A stretch of 64,000 nucleotides of DNA from assembly GCA_032207245.1 (NCBI GenBank), contig CM063502.1:42683162-42747161 (forward strand). Reading direction: 5' to 3'. Positions within the stretch are counted from its first letter, which is position 1. Each line of letters begins with the position of its first letter. The translations under genes and the position numbers were made by a program. Shown here piece by piece: positions 1 to 10,664 of this stretch. The notes under the pieces are model-generated. The model ran no database searches, had not been told where the DNA came from, and was given only the letters and a program-made list of their open reading frames with translations. Source of the stretch: Pardosa pseudoannulata (lineage: Eukaryota; Arthropoda; Arachnida; Araneae; Lycosidae).

Positions 1-562
1 ATGTTTGTTTTTTCTTATATCATATATTCAGAATGAACTCGAAATATTTTGTTAATTATTAAAATGTTCTTAGTATAACTTTACTTTTAATTTTTTCTTC
101 TATTTTTACCTCATTAATAGTTAAAATTTTTTTTAACATTTTGGGGGATATTATTTTGCTGATAAACTGTATAGTTTATTAGAGGGGAATATTTTTTATT
201 TGGAGGTTGTATTTTCCTAAAAATTTGGAGAATTTCTAAATTTAAATTTAGTTTTAAAAACTTTAATAGATTCAAAATTTAAAAGTATACTCGGATTCAT
301 ATTAAAGCATATTAGGGGTGCTTGGTAAATATCTTGTAAGAATCTATAGCAAGTTTAGTTTCTAGAAGCATTTTAAAAAATAAGAAAGTTCATTAAAAAT
401 AATTTTTAAACAAACTGGATTTTATAATTAAAAAAGTTATTTTTCACTTTTCCTTCTTTCTTCTCGGGGCGAGTCATCCTCTTTCGGATCCCACTTTTCT
501 CACTGTGAGGCGCCCCTAAGACTTATTCACCCGTAGCAAATGCCCCCTTTGCTACTCCCTAG
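1..562. other. AT-rich sequence, no gene seen
   Basis: I see no coding region here. The stretch is AT-rich except for a GC-richer patch at about 466-560 that directly precedes a SINE-A fragment. That patch does not match the SINE copies elsewhere in the window, so its identity is unknown. Confidence 0.5.
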
Positions 563-645
563 TTACGGCCGTGCTCTTCGGTATCGTAGTGATGCGAGTT
601 CGAATCCCTATTGTGGCATGGATATTCGTAACCAAACCAAACCCA
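563..645 (+). mobile_element. SINE-A fragment, internally deleted
   Basis: The fragment carries the tRNA-like B box GAGTTCGAATCCC followed by TGGCATGGATATTCGTA, as in full-length SINE-A copies at 10665 and 34826. It then jumps straight to the CCAAACCAAACCC tail, so roughly 85 bp of the SINE body is missing. The head is also truncated on the left. Confidence 0.75.
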
Positions 646-948
646 AAGACAATCTCACAAAATTGGATTAGGGGTAATAAGAGATGATTTACTATGCAAT
701 TCAAGCAAAATTCTAATTATTATAGTTAGATCGTACCTTGATATTTTTATTTGTATATGTATCTTGACTATCATTAAATAATACCGCAATAGTTACTTCT
801 TTTTTAGCCAAGGGGAAAGAGAAATCCCCAAACATAGTTTATGAAGGAAATTAAAAAAAAATGTGTTATTTGACTTTAGAAATTGAATTGTTTTATTTTT
901 GAAATTTTTAAAATTGCTAATGTAATTTATTATAAAATATAATTAAAA

Positions 949-2142
949 TCCCCTATATAATAATAGCCTAAGTTATCTGTCCGTCTGTCCTCGAATTTGT
1001 GAAGAGGTTGTATCTGGAATGGATAGAGGTATTGGATTCCTTGAGGAATTAGGGTTAGCAACGTTCGAAATCACCCCTTCCCCCCTTTTCCAGCATTTAA
1101 TGTCATTATTTCAAGCCCTATTTTTCCTGATTAAGAGCAGGCGATTAAATTTAGCAATTGGTCACATAATAAATAGGTAAAAATAACATTTTTTTCTAGC
1201 TTTATAACGTCATTCCTTTAACCATCTCATTTAATCATTTCTTATTTTAAATTATTTAAATATCGCCTGCATTATTTTCATACGTTTCATCAATGAACTT
1301 AGATGTTATTTAAATAATTTTCCTTTATATTAGTCTTAAATAATAGATTAGGTACATATGGGATAATTTTAAATTTAATCATCGATTATTTTTTGTTGCA
1401 ATGAAAATTTTATCACTGGAATCAACTACAAAATCTAAGAATCTATTTCACGGTCGGATAAATATCTACCTTTTAAATTATATATCTTTGAAAATTAAGA
1501 AGTTTGTTCGTTTGTGTGTTTGTTTTTTATACATAACCACATGGTTTGCAATTGATTCGCTTAATTTTGGACATAATTCATATATATCGCCAAGTAATCG
1601 CTGTCAATATTAAAATCTTTGTTGTTCTATCCTATCACGTATATGTCACGTAGATTCGAATGAACACACCGTTTAACGTAACAGAAGAATTATGAAGCTA
1701 AGTAGCAATAACTTTACAAGACCGAGAAGTTGCCTACAACTAGTGGGTATCAGCTTTTATAAACAGAATATTGAGCTAACTAATTTACATATTAAAGAAA
1801 GATCCAGAATGTTCAAGCACATAAGTAAACATCAGGAAACAATAAATAACATTTTTAAATTAAAAATACGTACTTTGGATAAACAGCCATCAAGCATCAA
1901 AAAATTTGTCTGGATCGCGTTTTCATTCGGATTAGCTCGTTGGCTAATGCTTTATGCGGCAATATGACAAGATAAATTAAAGTTGGCAAATAACATGCGG
2001 TCAGTAAAGATAAACAAATTATTGAGCGTGTACCAGATAATTCTCAGCCAAAAAGCAAAACAGTTTTTTACCTGCCTTATAGGGTACTTTACAATCCTAA
2101 AAAAATAAAAATTTTATATTTATATGATGGGCTATATGCTAA
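949..2142 (+). mobile_element. Non-autonomous Helitron, complete, about 1.2 kb (copy A)
   Basis: Starts TCCCCTATATAATAATAGCC after an A (948) and ends GCTATATGCTAA before a T (2143). This fits the Helitron pattern of 5' TC, 3' CTRR and insertion between A and T. A degenerate hairpin precedes the 3' end. Interior sequence matches copy F (60696-61535) over most of its length, but copy A holds about 350 bp more. Reading frames of 70 and 91 codons inside (1401-1613, 1692-1967) show no Rep or helicase motifs, so the element must depend on proteins supplied by an autonomous relative. The family assignment rests on termini and hairpin, seen directly in five copies here. Confidence 0.85.
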
Positions 2143-3233
2143 TAAAGCAAGAATGAGCTGTGTTCCATCAAATGAATACATAGTTAGACCTGCAGCTTTT
2201 AGATAAAAATTACATAAAAAATTTCTATTTATCATGCCCGTGTCACTATAATTTTATAAGCAATTTTATATATTTAAAAAAACATTAACTTTGGTGAAAA
2301 ATAGGGTATTTTAATATTAAATAATTTATAGTTTTATGAACTATTTACATTCGATAAAGAGAACTATATATATTATATTAGATTATATATTAGATAAACA
2401 TTTAACGATGTATAAACATGTTTTGACAAAATTGTGTGACGATGAGGAAATTAATTTATTTCTAAAGATTTGACTTTCAGTTTCATTATTAACACCTTTA
2501 ATGATTCTTATTGTATATTCTAAAAATATCGATATATTTTTAAAATATCTTATAAAAACATATTACGTCTACATTTAAAATTCCAAATTTATCTCGAAAA
2601 ATATGATAATTAAATCCTCAGCATTGTGTAGACTTTTATGCTGCACTCTTCACATTTATCCCAAATATATTTGATTCGGTGCTATAACAATAATTAGGAA
2701 TTACTATCGACTCTTTCACCTTAAAAATTCTAAAAATACGCGCTTACATGCTTTTCTCCTAATATAGGAAACATTATGAAATATTTGTTTTCTCTTTGTC
2801 TATAATCCCTTATCAAGCAATACTTGTTTGTGCAAGCGGTGGAACTGCCCAGCATTTTTGTATTCATTTGTGAATAAATGTTTTGTCTCATGTGTGACAG
2901 ATTTTTTATTATGGGCGTCTAGACTGAATTCTCAGCGAACCAATCAACATCATTTTTCACTGTCTCTCCAAAGTGTCAGTGACTCCGAAGGAAACAAAAT
3001 ACGGCAAACCCTGTATTTTTAAAATGCAAACCACTTCTTTTATTCAACCTTTTAGAATGTATGCTAAGTATTTATCATACTATACAACCTAACTTATATC
3101 ATTTGACTATATTAAATTTGGTTAAAGATGTCATCCTTGTATTTCAAATAGTAACGGTTTCACTGGATTCAAAGATGAAGTAAAACGGCCTATTAGTTGT
3201 GTATTAGAGTTTCCTTTTAAACTCCGAAAAAAA
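2143..3233. other. AT-rich sequence, no gene seen
   Basis: No coding region, RNA gene or recognised repeat was found. A 64-codon frame at 2828-3022 has no recognisable motif and is probably chance. Confidence 0.5.
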
Positions 3234-4013
3234 CTAAAATATTAACATTTTCAATCCTAGTATTCCCTAAATTAAGGTTTTAGATATGTCAAAATCGATT
3301 AAATATTAACATTTTCAATCCTAGTATTCCCTAAATTAAGGTTTTAGAAATGCTCAAATCGATAAAATATTAACATTTTCAATCTTAGTATTCCCTAAAT
3401 TAAGGTTTTAGAAATGCCCAAATCGATAAAATATTAACATTTTCAATCCTAATATTCCCTAAATTAAGGTTTTAGAAATGTTCAAATCGATAAAATATTA
3501 ACATTTTCAATCTTAGTATTCCCTAAATTAAGGTTTTAGAAATACCCAAATAGATAAAATATTAACATTTTCAATCCTACTATTCCCTAAATTAAGGTTT
3601 TAGAAATGCAAAAACCGATAAAATATGAACATTTTCAATCCTAGTATTCCCTAAATTAAGGTTTTAGAAATGCCCAAATCGATAAAATATTAACATTTTC
3701 AATCCTAGTATTCCCTAAATTAAGGTTTTAGAAATGCCCAAATCGATAAAATATTAACATTTTCAATCTTAGTATTCCCTAAATTAAGGTTTTAGGTTTG
3801 GTTTGGTTTGGTTTGGAGTGCTACGGTCTACTTTTTGCAACACGAGGGCTAAAAATTAAGGTTTTAGAAATACCCAAATAGATAAAATATTAACATTTTC
3901 AATCCTAGTATTCCCTAAATTAAGGTTTTAGAAATGCAAAAACCGATAAAATATGAACATTTTCAATCCTAGTATTCCCTAAATTAAGGTTTTAGAAATG
4001 CCCAAATCGATAA
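3234..4013. repeat. 64-bp tandem satellite, about 11-12 units
   Basis: Units begin ATTAAC at 3241, 3305, 3369, 3433, 3497, 3561, 3625 (ATGAAC), 3689, 3753, 3889 and 3953 (ATGAAC), a strict 64-bp period. Unit variants are marked by the block before CGATAAAAT (ATGCTC, ATGCCC, ATGTTC, ATACCC, ATGCAA). The order ATACCC-ATGCAA-ATGCCC occurs both at about 3541-3685 and at about 3868-4012, which points to a block duplication of three units. A SINE-A stub interrupts the array at 3796-3852. Confidence 0.97.
3796..3852 (-). mobile_element. SINE-A 3' stub with 15-bp target-site duplication
   Basis: This is only the 3' end of a minus-strand SINE-A: the GTTTGGTTTGGTTTGG tail, the GCTACGGTCTACT block and GCAACACGAGGGCT. 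It is flanked by AAATTAAGGTTTTAG at 3781-3795 and 3853-3867. A 5'-truncated copy with its tail intact and flanked by a duplicated target is the signature of target-primed reverse transcription. Because the target is itself tandem, recombination between units is an alternative, but the duplication sits exactly at the insert edges. Confidence 0.85.
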
Positions 4014-4764
4014 GTTCCTCAAATATTCTTTACAAACCACTTATTAATTCTACATTTGTATCTTGAGAATGAAAGATACATTCTTTTGTATATAAATCAC
4101 AAGTTTAATGAATAGTGCGGTGTCTAGATCTCATAAAATGACCTCTAAATTTTTTCCTTTTTATTTCTCTGTTGTAAACTTAATCCTTACGTCTGCATAT
4201 ATGAAAAGGATTCAAATTCAATTAATTATTATTAATTTTAACTTTTAGAAGTTCTGTATCACAGTAATCGGAAGGTCTATTTCCAGATATTTATGCTTTC
4301 TATATCTTTTTATCTAAACTTTATATATCCTTTATGCTATGTTTTTCTTAAAAATGGGAGACTTCTTTCTGTAGAAGCGTTTTCTTTCATAGAAACAGAA
4401 CAAAGAACCTAAGTTGATAAAGCAATCAAGGAAAGCCAATATCAATAATGAAGAAATGTGAAAGTAGGTAATACGGCCGTTTCGAAGCCACAAGAAGTTA
4501 ATAAATTGAATTAACGATTTCCACGTGAAGACTCTACGAGAATAAAGTCAAAAAGACTGAAAACATCTTTTACTAAGGATAAAAGGTTTTTCAAGCTGTG
4601 GTAATCTTCACAGAAATTCAGATTTAGAGTAGAAGAATGCTTATGTCTGCTAGACGGTGGATAAAATCAAATATATGGTTTGAAAAAACATAACGTTTAT
4701 CAACCTTTCTTAGTTAAGTCTTTGATTCTGGTTGAAGTTTCTCTCTGCACTCTCCGTTGGTTCC
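4014..4764. other. AT-rich sequence, no gene seen
   Basis: No coding region or recognised element was found. Confidence 0.5.
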
Positions 4765-5024
4765 CCGGTTAAAAGCAGACTATTAAGTTTATCACATAAT
4801 AAATAGATAAAAATAACATTTTTTTCTATCATTATGACGTCATCCCTTTAAACTTCTCATATAATCATTTCTTATTTTAAATTATTTAAATATCGACTGC
4901 ATTATTTTCATACGTTTTATCACTGAACTTAGATATTACGTAAATAATTTCATTTTATATTTGGCTTAAATGATAGATTAGGTACATATGTGATAATTTT
5001 AAATTTAATCATCGATTATTTTTC
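4765..5024 (+). mobile_element. Helitron internal fragment (copy B)
   Basis: Matches the interior of copy A from the AAGAGCAGRCGATTAA region through the ATTATTTAAATATCG block to the AGGTACATATG block and ATCGATTATT. Neither the 5' TC end nor the 3' hairpin is present, so it is truncated on both sides. Confidence 0.8.
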
Positions 5025-5482
5025 TAACATGTTTTTCTGACATGTTTCTAATCCATTTATACCCGTGTGCGAAAATTCTTGTCCTATCTTATAGTAAATA
5101 ATTTTTTTTTATCCTTTAAGAGGAACTTTTTTCTGGCTTCTAAACGATTATATGCTATTATATTAATTTTTAAGTTGAAGAATTAATTAATTTGGATTTT
5201 CTTATTAATTTTCTTTTTCCTTTGTGTTTATGATTAGTTGCCCACCGAATATTTTTCCAACTAACTATTGCATGTCTGGCTTCCAGTATCATCTAAAAAC
5301 TGAGAATTTCAACGATTTACAGTCGCATTTCATCATAGAACAACAACTTTCACTTGAGAAGCTTTTGTCTTGGTTTATATGCTTATTAACTCAATTTTAA
5401 ATGTATTTGTTTTTGAAAAGATGACTTCTTAAACAATCAGGTGCAAAGAAGTATTTATCAGCTGGCCATTGTGAAAGACAAA
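5025..5482. other. AT-rich sequence, no gene seen
   Basis: No coding region or recognised element was found. Confidence 0.5.
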
Positions 5483-5984
5483 TACAGTCTGTATCGGTTA
5501 TATGGTCAGCTCAGCTGTCCAGAAAAATCAGACCATATAATCGGGATGACCATATATGCGGAGCAATACAACCCTATTGAATCATGGCAGGATTATATTC
5601 ACCTAATAAACAAATAATTATACTTTTAAGAACATTTTAAAAATTAATTCGAGAAGTAAAAACTACATTAAAAAATGCAATATTTTTTTTTGGGAGAAAT
5701 TTATTAGCTTACATTACTAATCAAAGTACAGCACACGTACATACGTACATTCATGTTCAATGTATTTAAAAATAATCAGGTATAAGTTTGCTCTCTTTTG
5801 TTGGCTGTTAACACAACTTTTTCTAAGTCCCTAATAGCTTTTAAATGAGTCCCTAATAGCTTTTAAATGCTCACCTGCTGCCTCGGAATTAATAAAATAA
5901 CACCTGACGTCATGTATGAGAGATATAACTTCCACGAATATACAGACAGATGTCCACTTGTTATCAGGGCTGGGGGGCGAGAAC

Positions 5985-6793
5985 CAGGGCTTCGAACCGG
6001 AACTGAACCGAAAACCGAAAACCGGAAAAAACCGTTATTTTGGTCGGAACGAAAACCGGAACTGAACCAAAAAAATATCGGTTTATTTCGTTTCGATATA
6101 TCTTTCAGTCATTTTGTTACTGTTACCAACTTATCAATATTTTCTAATTTAACGTCAACTTTATAATTACATATCCGCACTTGTATAAGATTGCAATGGT
6201 GGTTTTGGCAGCTCCAGCTACACAAGTTAGTGTTGAAAGAGCGTTTTCAGGTTTGAAATTTATTCTCCGAGACAATAGAAGTAATCTCAGTGAAACCACG
6301 TTAGAAGATATATTAATAATTAGAGGCAATTTTCATATGTTAAATAAATAATATATTTTACATAATTATTGCAAGGCCAAGTGCACGATGTGAGAGTCAA
6401 ACGACGAATGTGGGTAATCATGAACCTAGTTGTCAAATGCGATTTTGATAATGGATAACAATGCCAATGCTCGCCGCTCTTATCGTACCTGCTGTTTGTA
6501 TCAATTCACATAGTATACCAATTAAAAAAAGAATAAAATCTTCTAAATTTTGATAGAATTACATTTTTTGTTTATGATAGAATTATATTTTTAGTACAAA
6601 TAAGAATATACATAAAATGAAATTATTCATTTGGAACTGAAACGAAAACAGTTATTTTTGGCGGAGCCAAAACCGGAACTGAACCGAAAACCGTTATTTT
6701 TGGCGGAGCGAAAACCGGAACTAAACCGATATTAATTTTTTAGTTGAACCGGAACGAAAACCTTAACAAAAAAAATTACGGTTCGAAGCCCTG
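5985..6793 (+). mobile_element. hAT transposon, complete ends, nested, 809 bp
   Basis: The terminal inverted repeats are CAGGGCTTCGAACCG at the left and CGGTTCGAAGCCCTG at the right. They are flanked by a perfect 8-bp duplication GCGAGAAC at 5977-5984 and 6794-6801, the size used by hAT elements. Subterminal zones are dense in ACCGGAACTGAACCG and GAACCGAAAACCG motifs. The inside keeps only the end of a transposase, so the copy is defective. It is inserted inside the TA-flanked element at 5485-7093. Confidence 0.95.
6148..6351 (+). pseudogene. hAT transposase C-terminal dimerisation domain, remnant
   Basis: The frame that stops at 6349-6351 reads YPHLYKIAMVVLAAPATQ, then VSVERAFSGLKFILRDNRSN, then LSETTLEDILIIRGNF. 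This matches the hAT dimerisation pattern: a YP-L-LA stretch, an A(P/T)S/TQ..VER.FS core, an arginine-rich turn, then LS...LE..L.I..N. A stop codon immediately upstream (6145-6147) and the short element show that the catalytic part is gone. The family identification is from motif recognition; it could not be run against a profile. Confidence 0.88.
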
Positions 6794-7095
6794 GCGAGAA
6801 CTGAGAGAGGTGGAAAACGCCGACGATGAGTCTACACAAGCAAGAAAAGGGGAAAGGGAGGAAAATAAAGGCTTGAATTCATGTCCTCTCCAATTTCGCA
6901 TTGACTTCTTAAAAACGGAAACTTGTTGAAAACATGAAACTGACTATATAACCGGTAACAAGAAAAAGAAAATGACTGTATAATCGGTGCTCTATAATAC
7001 ATGTTCTCTATTAAGTTAGACGGGAATTTAGAAAACTGCCCATATAAGCGGAGTGCCCTTATAAGCGGGTGACCATATAGCCGGTACTGACTGTA

Positions 7096-7737
7096 CTATA
7101 CTTTTTTTCTTCTTGTCAACATCAAAAGCTATGTTAAATGATGACATAAACACATCAGTTACTCTCTCTTGCAAAGAACAGATCTTTTTGCTGTTTCATT
7201 TTTTTAAATACAACTTTCTGTTCTCGTTTGGTTTATTACTTTTTACACTTGATGGAGAAAGATTTTTCATGATATGGTAATCCTCTTTTTAATTTTTCTT
7301 TATAGTCTGGAAATATTTATGTTAAATTTATTCGACTGGGATTTAGGTTTGTTCACATAAAAAATAGAAAGTAGAAAATTTGTCTTTAGATAAAGTTGAT
7401 TAATATGGTGACTATATAAATAAAAGCTTTTATATAGACAGTAAGAAAGTTTTAACTAAGCCTTGGAAATCACAAATAAATAAATAAATAAATAATACAA
7501 AATCAACAGGGCGTGTAGAGTTAATGACTACTTTTTAAAAATAAGATAACTGTATAAAGCGAGGGGAATTACTAATGCTGACATTAAATCTAATGTTGAC
7601 ATTTGACAATAAGCGTTTATACTCTGTCAAAATGAACCGTTAAACATTGTTTTTTACAACTAAACATGAGAGCAGGTATAACTGAGCTGGGGAATAATCA
7701 ACAGTTGGTATAATTCTAAGAAAACATGCTTTCAACA
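7096..7737. other. AT-rich sequence with short (AAAT)n run, no gene seen
   Basis: The only structure noticed is an AAATAAATAAAT run at about 7472-7496. Confidence 0.5.
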
Positions 7738-8000
7738 TCTCCTATATAATAATAGCCTAAGTTATCTGTCCGTCTGTCCAATTAATGAAGCGATTGGACT
7801 TGGAATGGATAGATGCATCTATATTGGATTCTTGATGAGTTACAGTTACCAAAATTCAAAGCCTGTCTTTAAAACATTCGAAATCCCCCTTCCCCCTTTT
7901 CGAGCGTTTAATGCCGTTATATCAAGCCCTATATTCCCCGGTCAAGAGCACGCTAAAATTTATCTCATAATAAATAGATAAAAATAATATTTTTTTTTTA
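7738..8000 (+). mobile_element. Helitron 5' part, 3' truncated (copy C)
   Basis: Starts TCTCCTATATAATAATAGCC after an A and continues through TTATCTGTCCGTCTGTCC, TTCGAAATCCCCCTTCCCCC and AATAAATAGATAAAAATAA like the other copies. Homology ends in a T run at about 8000, where a GC-rich block begins. No 3' hairpin or CTRR end was found downstream. Confidence 0.85.
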
Positions 8001-8606
8001 CCCCAAAGGCCCACCCCAAAATTTGCCCGCCTGCATCACATCTACGTGCAAACCTAGGAATGGCCAAATACTGATGTACCTTCCCACGATGGTCAGCACG
8101 TGCACACACAGCTGTGGACTAAATTTCTAAGAAGAATTTAGATGCAGCTGTTGACTTCGAGTTTTAATGGGGACCCCTGCGAAGGAGTTATCGCTGATGG
8201 AGTGACACAAGTGTAACGGCTAAGCCCAGGGATGCAGCCGTGAGATATGGGGGCAGGGGCTAGGCAATAATGTCAATTCTCCCCAAAGGGGTCATTTTAA
8301 CGAGCCCACCTGCACTCTCCACCGAAGGGGGTGCAGATGTGTTTAAAAAGGGACGTTGAACCGAAGTGTAAAGTTGTGGAAAAGAGTTGGAAAAGCAGTC
8401 GAGGTCGGAAGCCAGAGGGAACGGGTGCATAGAGATCCCATGAGCAAGCCAGAGAGCCCGGACCAGCAATATTTCCCCTATTCCGCTTCCCACAAAGTGA
8501 CGACCACTATGCCAGCATCTACGTACAGTAAAGTAAACGATCTGTACACCAGAACGAACGTGCAGCCTGCCTATAGCCCTACCCTGCTTCTCTGTAATTA
8601 CTGGAG
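8001..8606 (+). other. GC-rich block, possible promoter/5' UTR plus first exon
   Basis: Composition changes sharply from AT-rich to roughly balanced across about 600 bp, with many CpGs, then returns to AT-rich right after a GT donor at 8607. A TTTAAAAAG run at about 8342 could be a TATA-like element. It matches no other repeat in this window. It could be a first exon with its promoter, a captured gene fragment beside the truncated Helitron, or a GC-rich repeat whose other copies lie elsewhere. Confidence 0.35.
8440..8606 (+). CDS. Possible first coding exon, 55 codons, product unknown
   Basis: An ATG in GAGATCCCATGAGC context opens a frame reading MSKPESPDQQYFPYSASHK, then VTTTMPASTYSKVNDLYT, then RTNVQPAYSPTLLLCNYW. 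The frame runs to CTGGAG|GTAAAC, a good 5' splice donor, and GC-rich composition ends at that donor. The encoded peptide is Ser/Thr/Tyr-rich and hydrophilic with no signal peptide. I do not recognise the protein and no second exon was identified. The ATG was chosen because the open frame further upstream has no ATG. An overlapping minus-strand frame (8260-8493) is open too, which lowers confidence. Confidence 0.3.
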
Positions 8607-8611
8607 GTAAA

Positions 8612-9204
8612 CCGACTTAATATTCATGATTATTACCTGGGTCTCATAACATTTTGATTATGGAATAACATTTTAAAAATATTGATGAATATTAAAACGA
8701 AATAATGCAGGTCATTTCATATATTAATCAAGTCATGTATTAATCTGTAAATAATGTATATAATACATGTTTTAGATTAAATATAAGGCATTTACCTTTA
8801 ATTCCATAGAATATATTTTACTGTGTTTCCCCTTTCAAAATGAACACTGATGTATGTGTCGTAAATACATTAAAACAGATCGACTATCTGATTTGTTATT
8901 CCCTGTAATTTATCTTTCTTGTCTATTTAAATGTAACTTAGTTCTGTCATGTCTAACTGTAACCTGGAAAGCAGTGTAACGACAAAAAAACTTGAATGAG
9001 ACGAGTGTTGTAGATGTGTTGCTGTGGTGGACAGACTGGTATTTAGCCAAACGACCTTTTGTTTCCTTTTAACCTGATATCACTAAATATTGTTATCGTA
9101 ATTTTGAATATATAAGCCGTCTTGATACATACACTGGAAACGCGATAATAGACCTAAAAAATGAAAGTTCTCAGGGTAAGGAGCAAGGACGTGTATATCA
9201 CATG
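8612..9204. other. AT-rich sequence, no gene seen
   Basis: No coding region or recognised element was found; this would be intron if the exon ending at 8606 is real. Confidence 0.45.
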
Positions 9205-9288
9205 CTATCGGCTCTAAGCAGTAGATACTAGTCTCATTAGCCCTTGTGTTACAAAAGGTTAGCTGTATCTCTCCAAACCAAATCAAAC
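9205..9288 (+). mobile_element. SINE-A 3' fragment
   Basis: Matches the SINE-A body and tail: TCGGCTCTAAGCAGTAG, GTCTCATTAGCCC, then CTCCAAACCAAATCAAAC. The tRNA-like head is missing. Confidence 0.8.
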
Positions 9289-9964
9289 TAAAATTTTTTG
9301 TTCGGACTTCCAACGGCGGTTGAATCTCTGGTTACCTTCCTAGCAAAATCCTTCTTAGCAAAATATAGTGATCTCCTGTCTCCATACACCATCGCCTAAA
9401 TCAGCTCAGACGCATTCACATAGGAATAGCACTCATTGATGCTATACGGCACGATATATTGGGTAATTGTGGTCAATAACCCTAAAACGATATTGGTAGA
9501 AATTGAAACAGAGCACCAATATGTAGCACAAAAGTAAAGAAAACAATGATTTTACTTTTTAACTTGAACAAAACATTTATTTTAATGAATATATAAAGCA
9601 AATAAGAAATAAATTGTTGAAAGAAAACTACTTTGTAGCTAATTCAATGTGAACTTCTAAATTATAAACAATTATAATCTATAGATTTAAAACGCAAGGC
9701 GGTTTACATCTGACAGTTCATGAAAAAAAAAACACTGCAACAATCTTTCCCATTTTTGTTTTCTATGATATTTTTTCATATACGTGCAAACGTTCGTTTC
9801 TATGAAAATAATAGGAATTAATTAGCGGAAATTTTCAATTAAAGTTTATATTTCTTCACATGTGCATGCTCAATGCAATAGGTGTGTTTCTCTGCACACT
9901 GCGACATCCAGTCTTACCTTGTGGGTTTCTTCCTACTTCTTCTCACTGATATGTTTCATGAGTA
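9289..9964. other. AT-rich sequence, no gene seen
   Basis: No coding region or recognised element was found. Confidence 0.5.
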
Positions 9965-10114
9965 AAATTTACCTTTAAAATTATCCCTATGTACCTAATC
10001 TATTATTTAAGCCAAATATAAGAGAAAATTATTTAAGTAATATCTAAGTTCAGTATGAAAGTAATGCAGACGATATTTAAATAATTTAAAATAAGAAATG
10101 ATTAAATAATGTGG

Positions 10115-10657
10115 TTAACTCTTTAGCGGATAGTGGTTTCGCAGCGAAATCTCCTTTTTAACATTTGTTTTCTCTTATTTTTTGAGAAATATGAATTTTT
10201 CGATTTTTTATTTTTTTTTACATATAAAACTTACAATAATGACAGTATTATACTTATTTTTTTCTTTCGAAATATATGTATTTATACTTGCTGTACCTGG
10301 AAAGTTAGTAATGCTAATGCTTTTCCCTTATGACCCCAAAGAAAAGTATCTATTCAAACAACCCTTATAAATTGTTAAACTATTTATTTATTTTACTTTT
10401 TTAAGAAGATTTATTTATTGTTCTACCAATATAATTAAAAATTTAAAAAGTATTATGTTCACGCTATACAAGGGGGTGGGTTTATCAGTTGCCCCCCCCC
10501 CTCAATTCCTCATATGGTATCCTATAAGGCAAACCCCTCTAAGGATTGCAAAGAAAAATTTTAATATATTTTTCATTTATAAGGTTCATAGATAGTATTT
10601 ATAAACAAATTTCATTAAATTCCAAAGAATTCATGTAGGTGACCTTTAAAGGGTTAA
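10115..10657. mobile_element. TTAA-target (piggyBac-like) element in a Helitron
   Basis: TTAA at 10115-10118 and 10654-10657 bounds 535 bp whose ends are CTCTTTAGCGG and, read inward from the right, CCCTTTAAAGG. These form a short imperfect inverted repeat. The uninterrupted Helitron shows a single copy of the target. TTAA duplication with CCC-type ends is typical of piggyBac-type elements. No transposase frame remains; a poly(C) run lies at about 10490-10501. Confidence 0.7.
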
Positions 10658-10664
10658 AGGAAGG

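Larger units (their letters stand above)
5485..7093. mobile_element. pogo/Tc1-type DNA element, TA-flanked, interrupted by a hAT element
   Basis: The left end CAGTCTGTATCGGTTATATG and the reverse complement of the right end, CAGTCAGTACCGGCTATATG, agree at 21 of the first 24 positions. Both are flanked by TA (5483-5484 and 7094-7095), the target of the Tc1/mariner/pogo superfamily. Several subterminal copies of a GACCATATAANCGG-like motif lie near both ends. Removing the nested hAT element and one 8-bp duplication leaves about 790 bp. No transposase frame was recognised, so this is probably a non-autonomous member. Confidence 0.75.

Noticed and set aside
1401..1967. 70- and 91-codon frames inside Helitron A
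   Set aside because: No Rep or helicase motif; the same region in copy F is broken, so these are chance frames.
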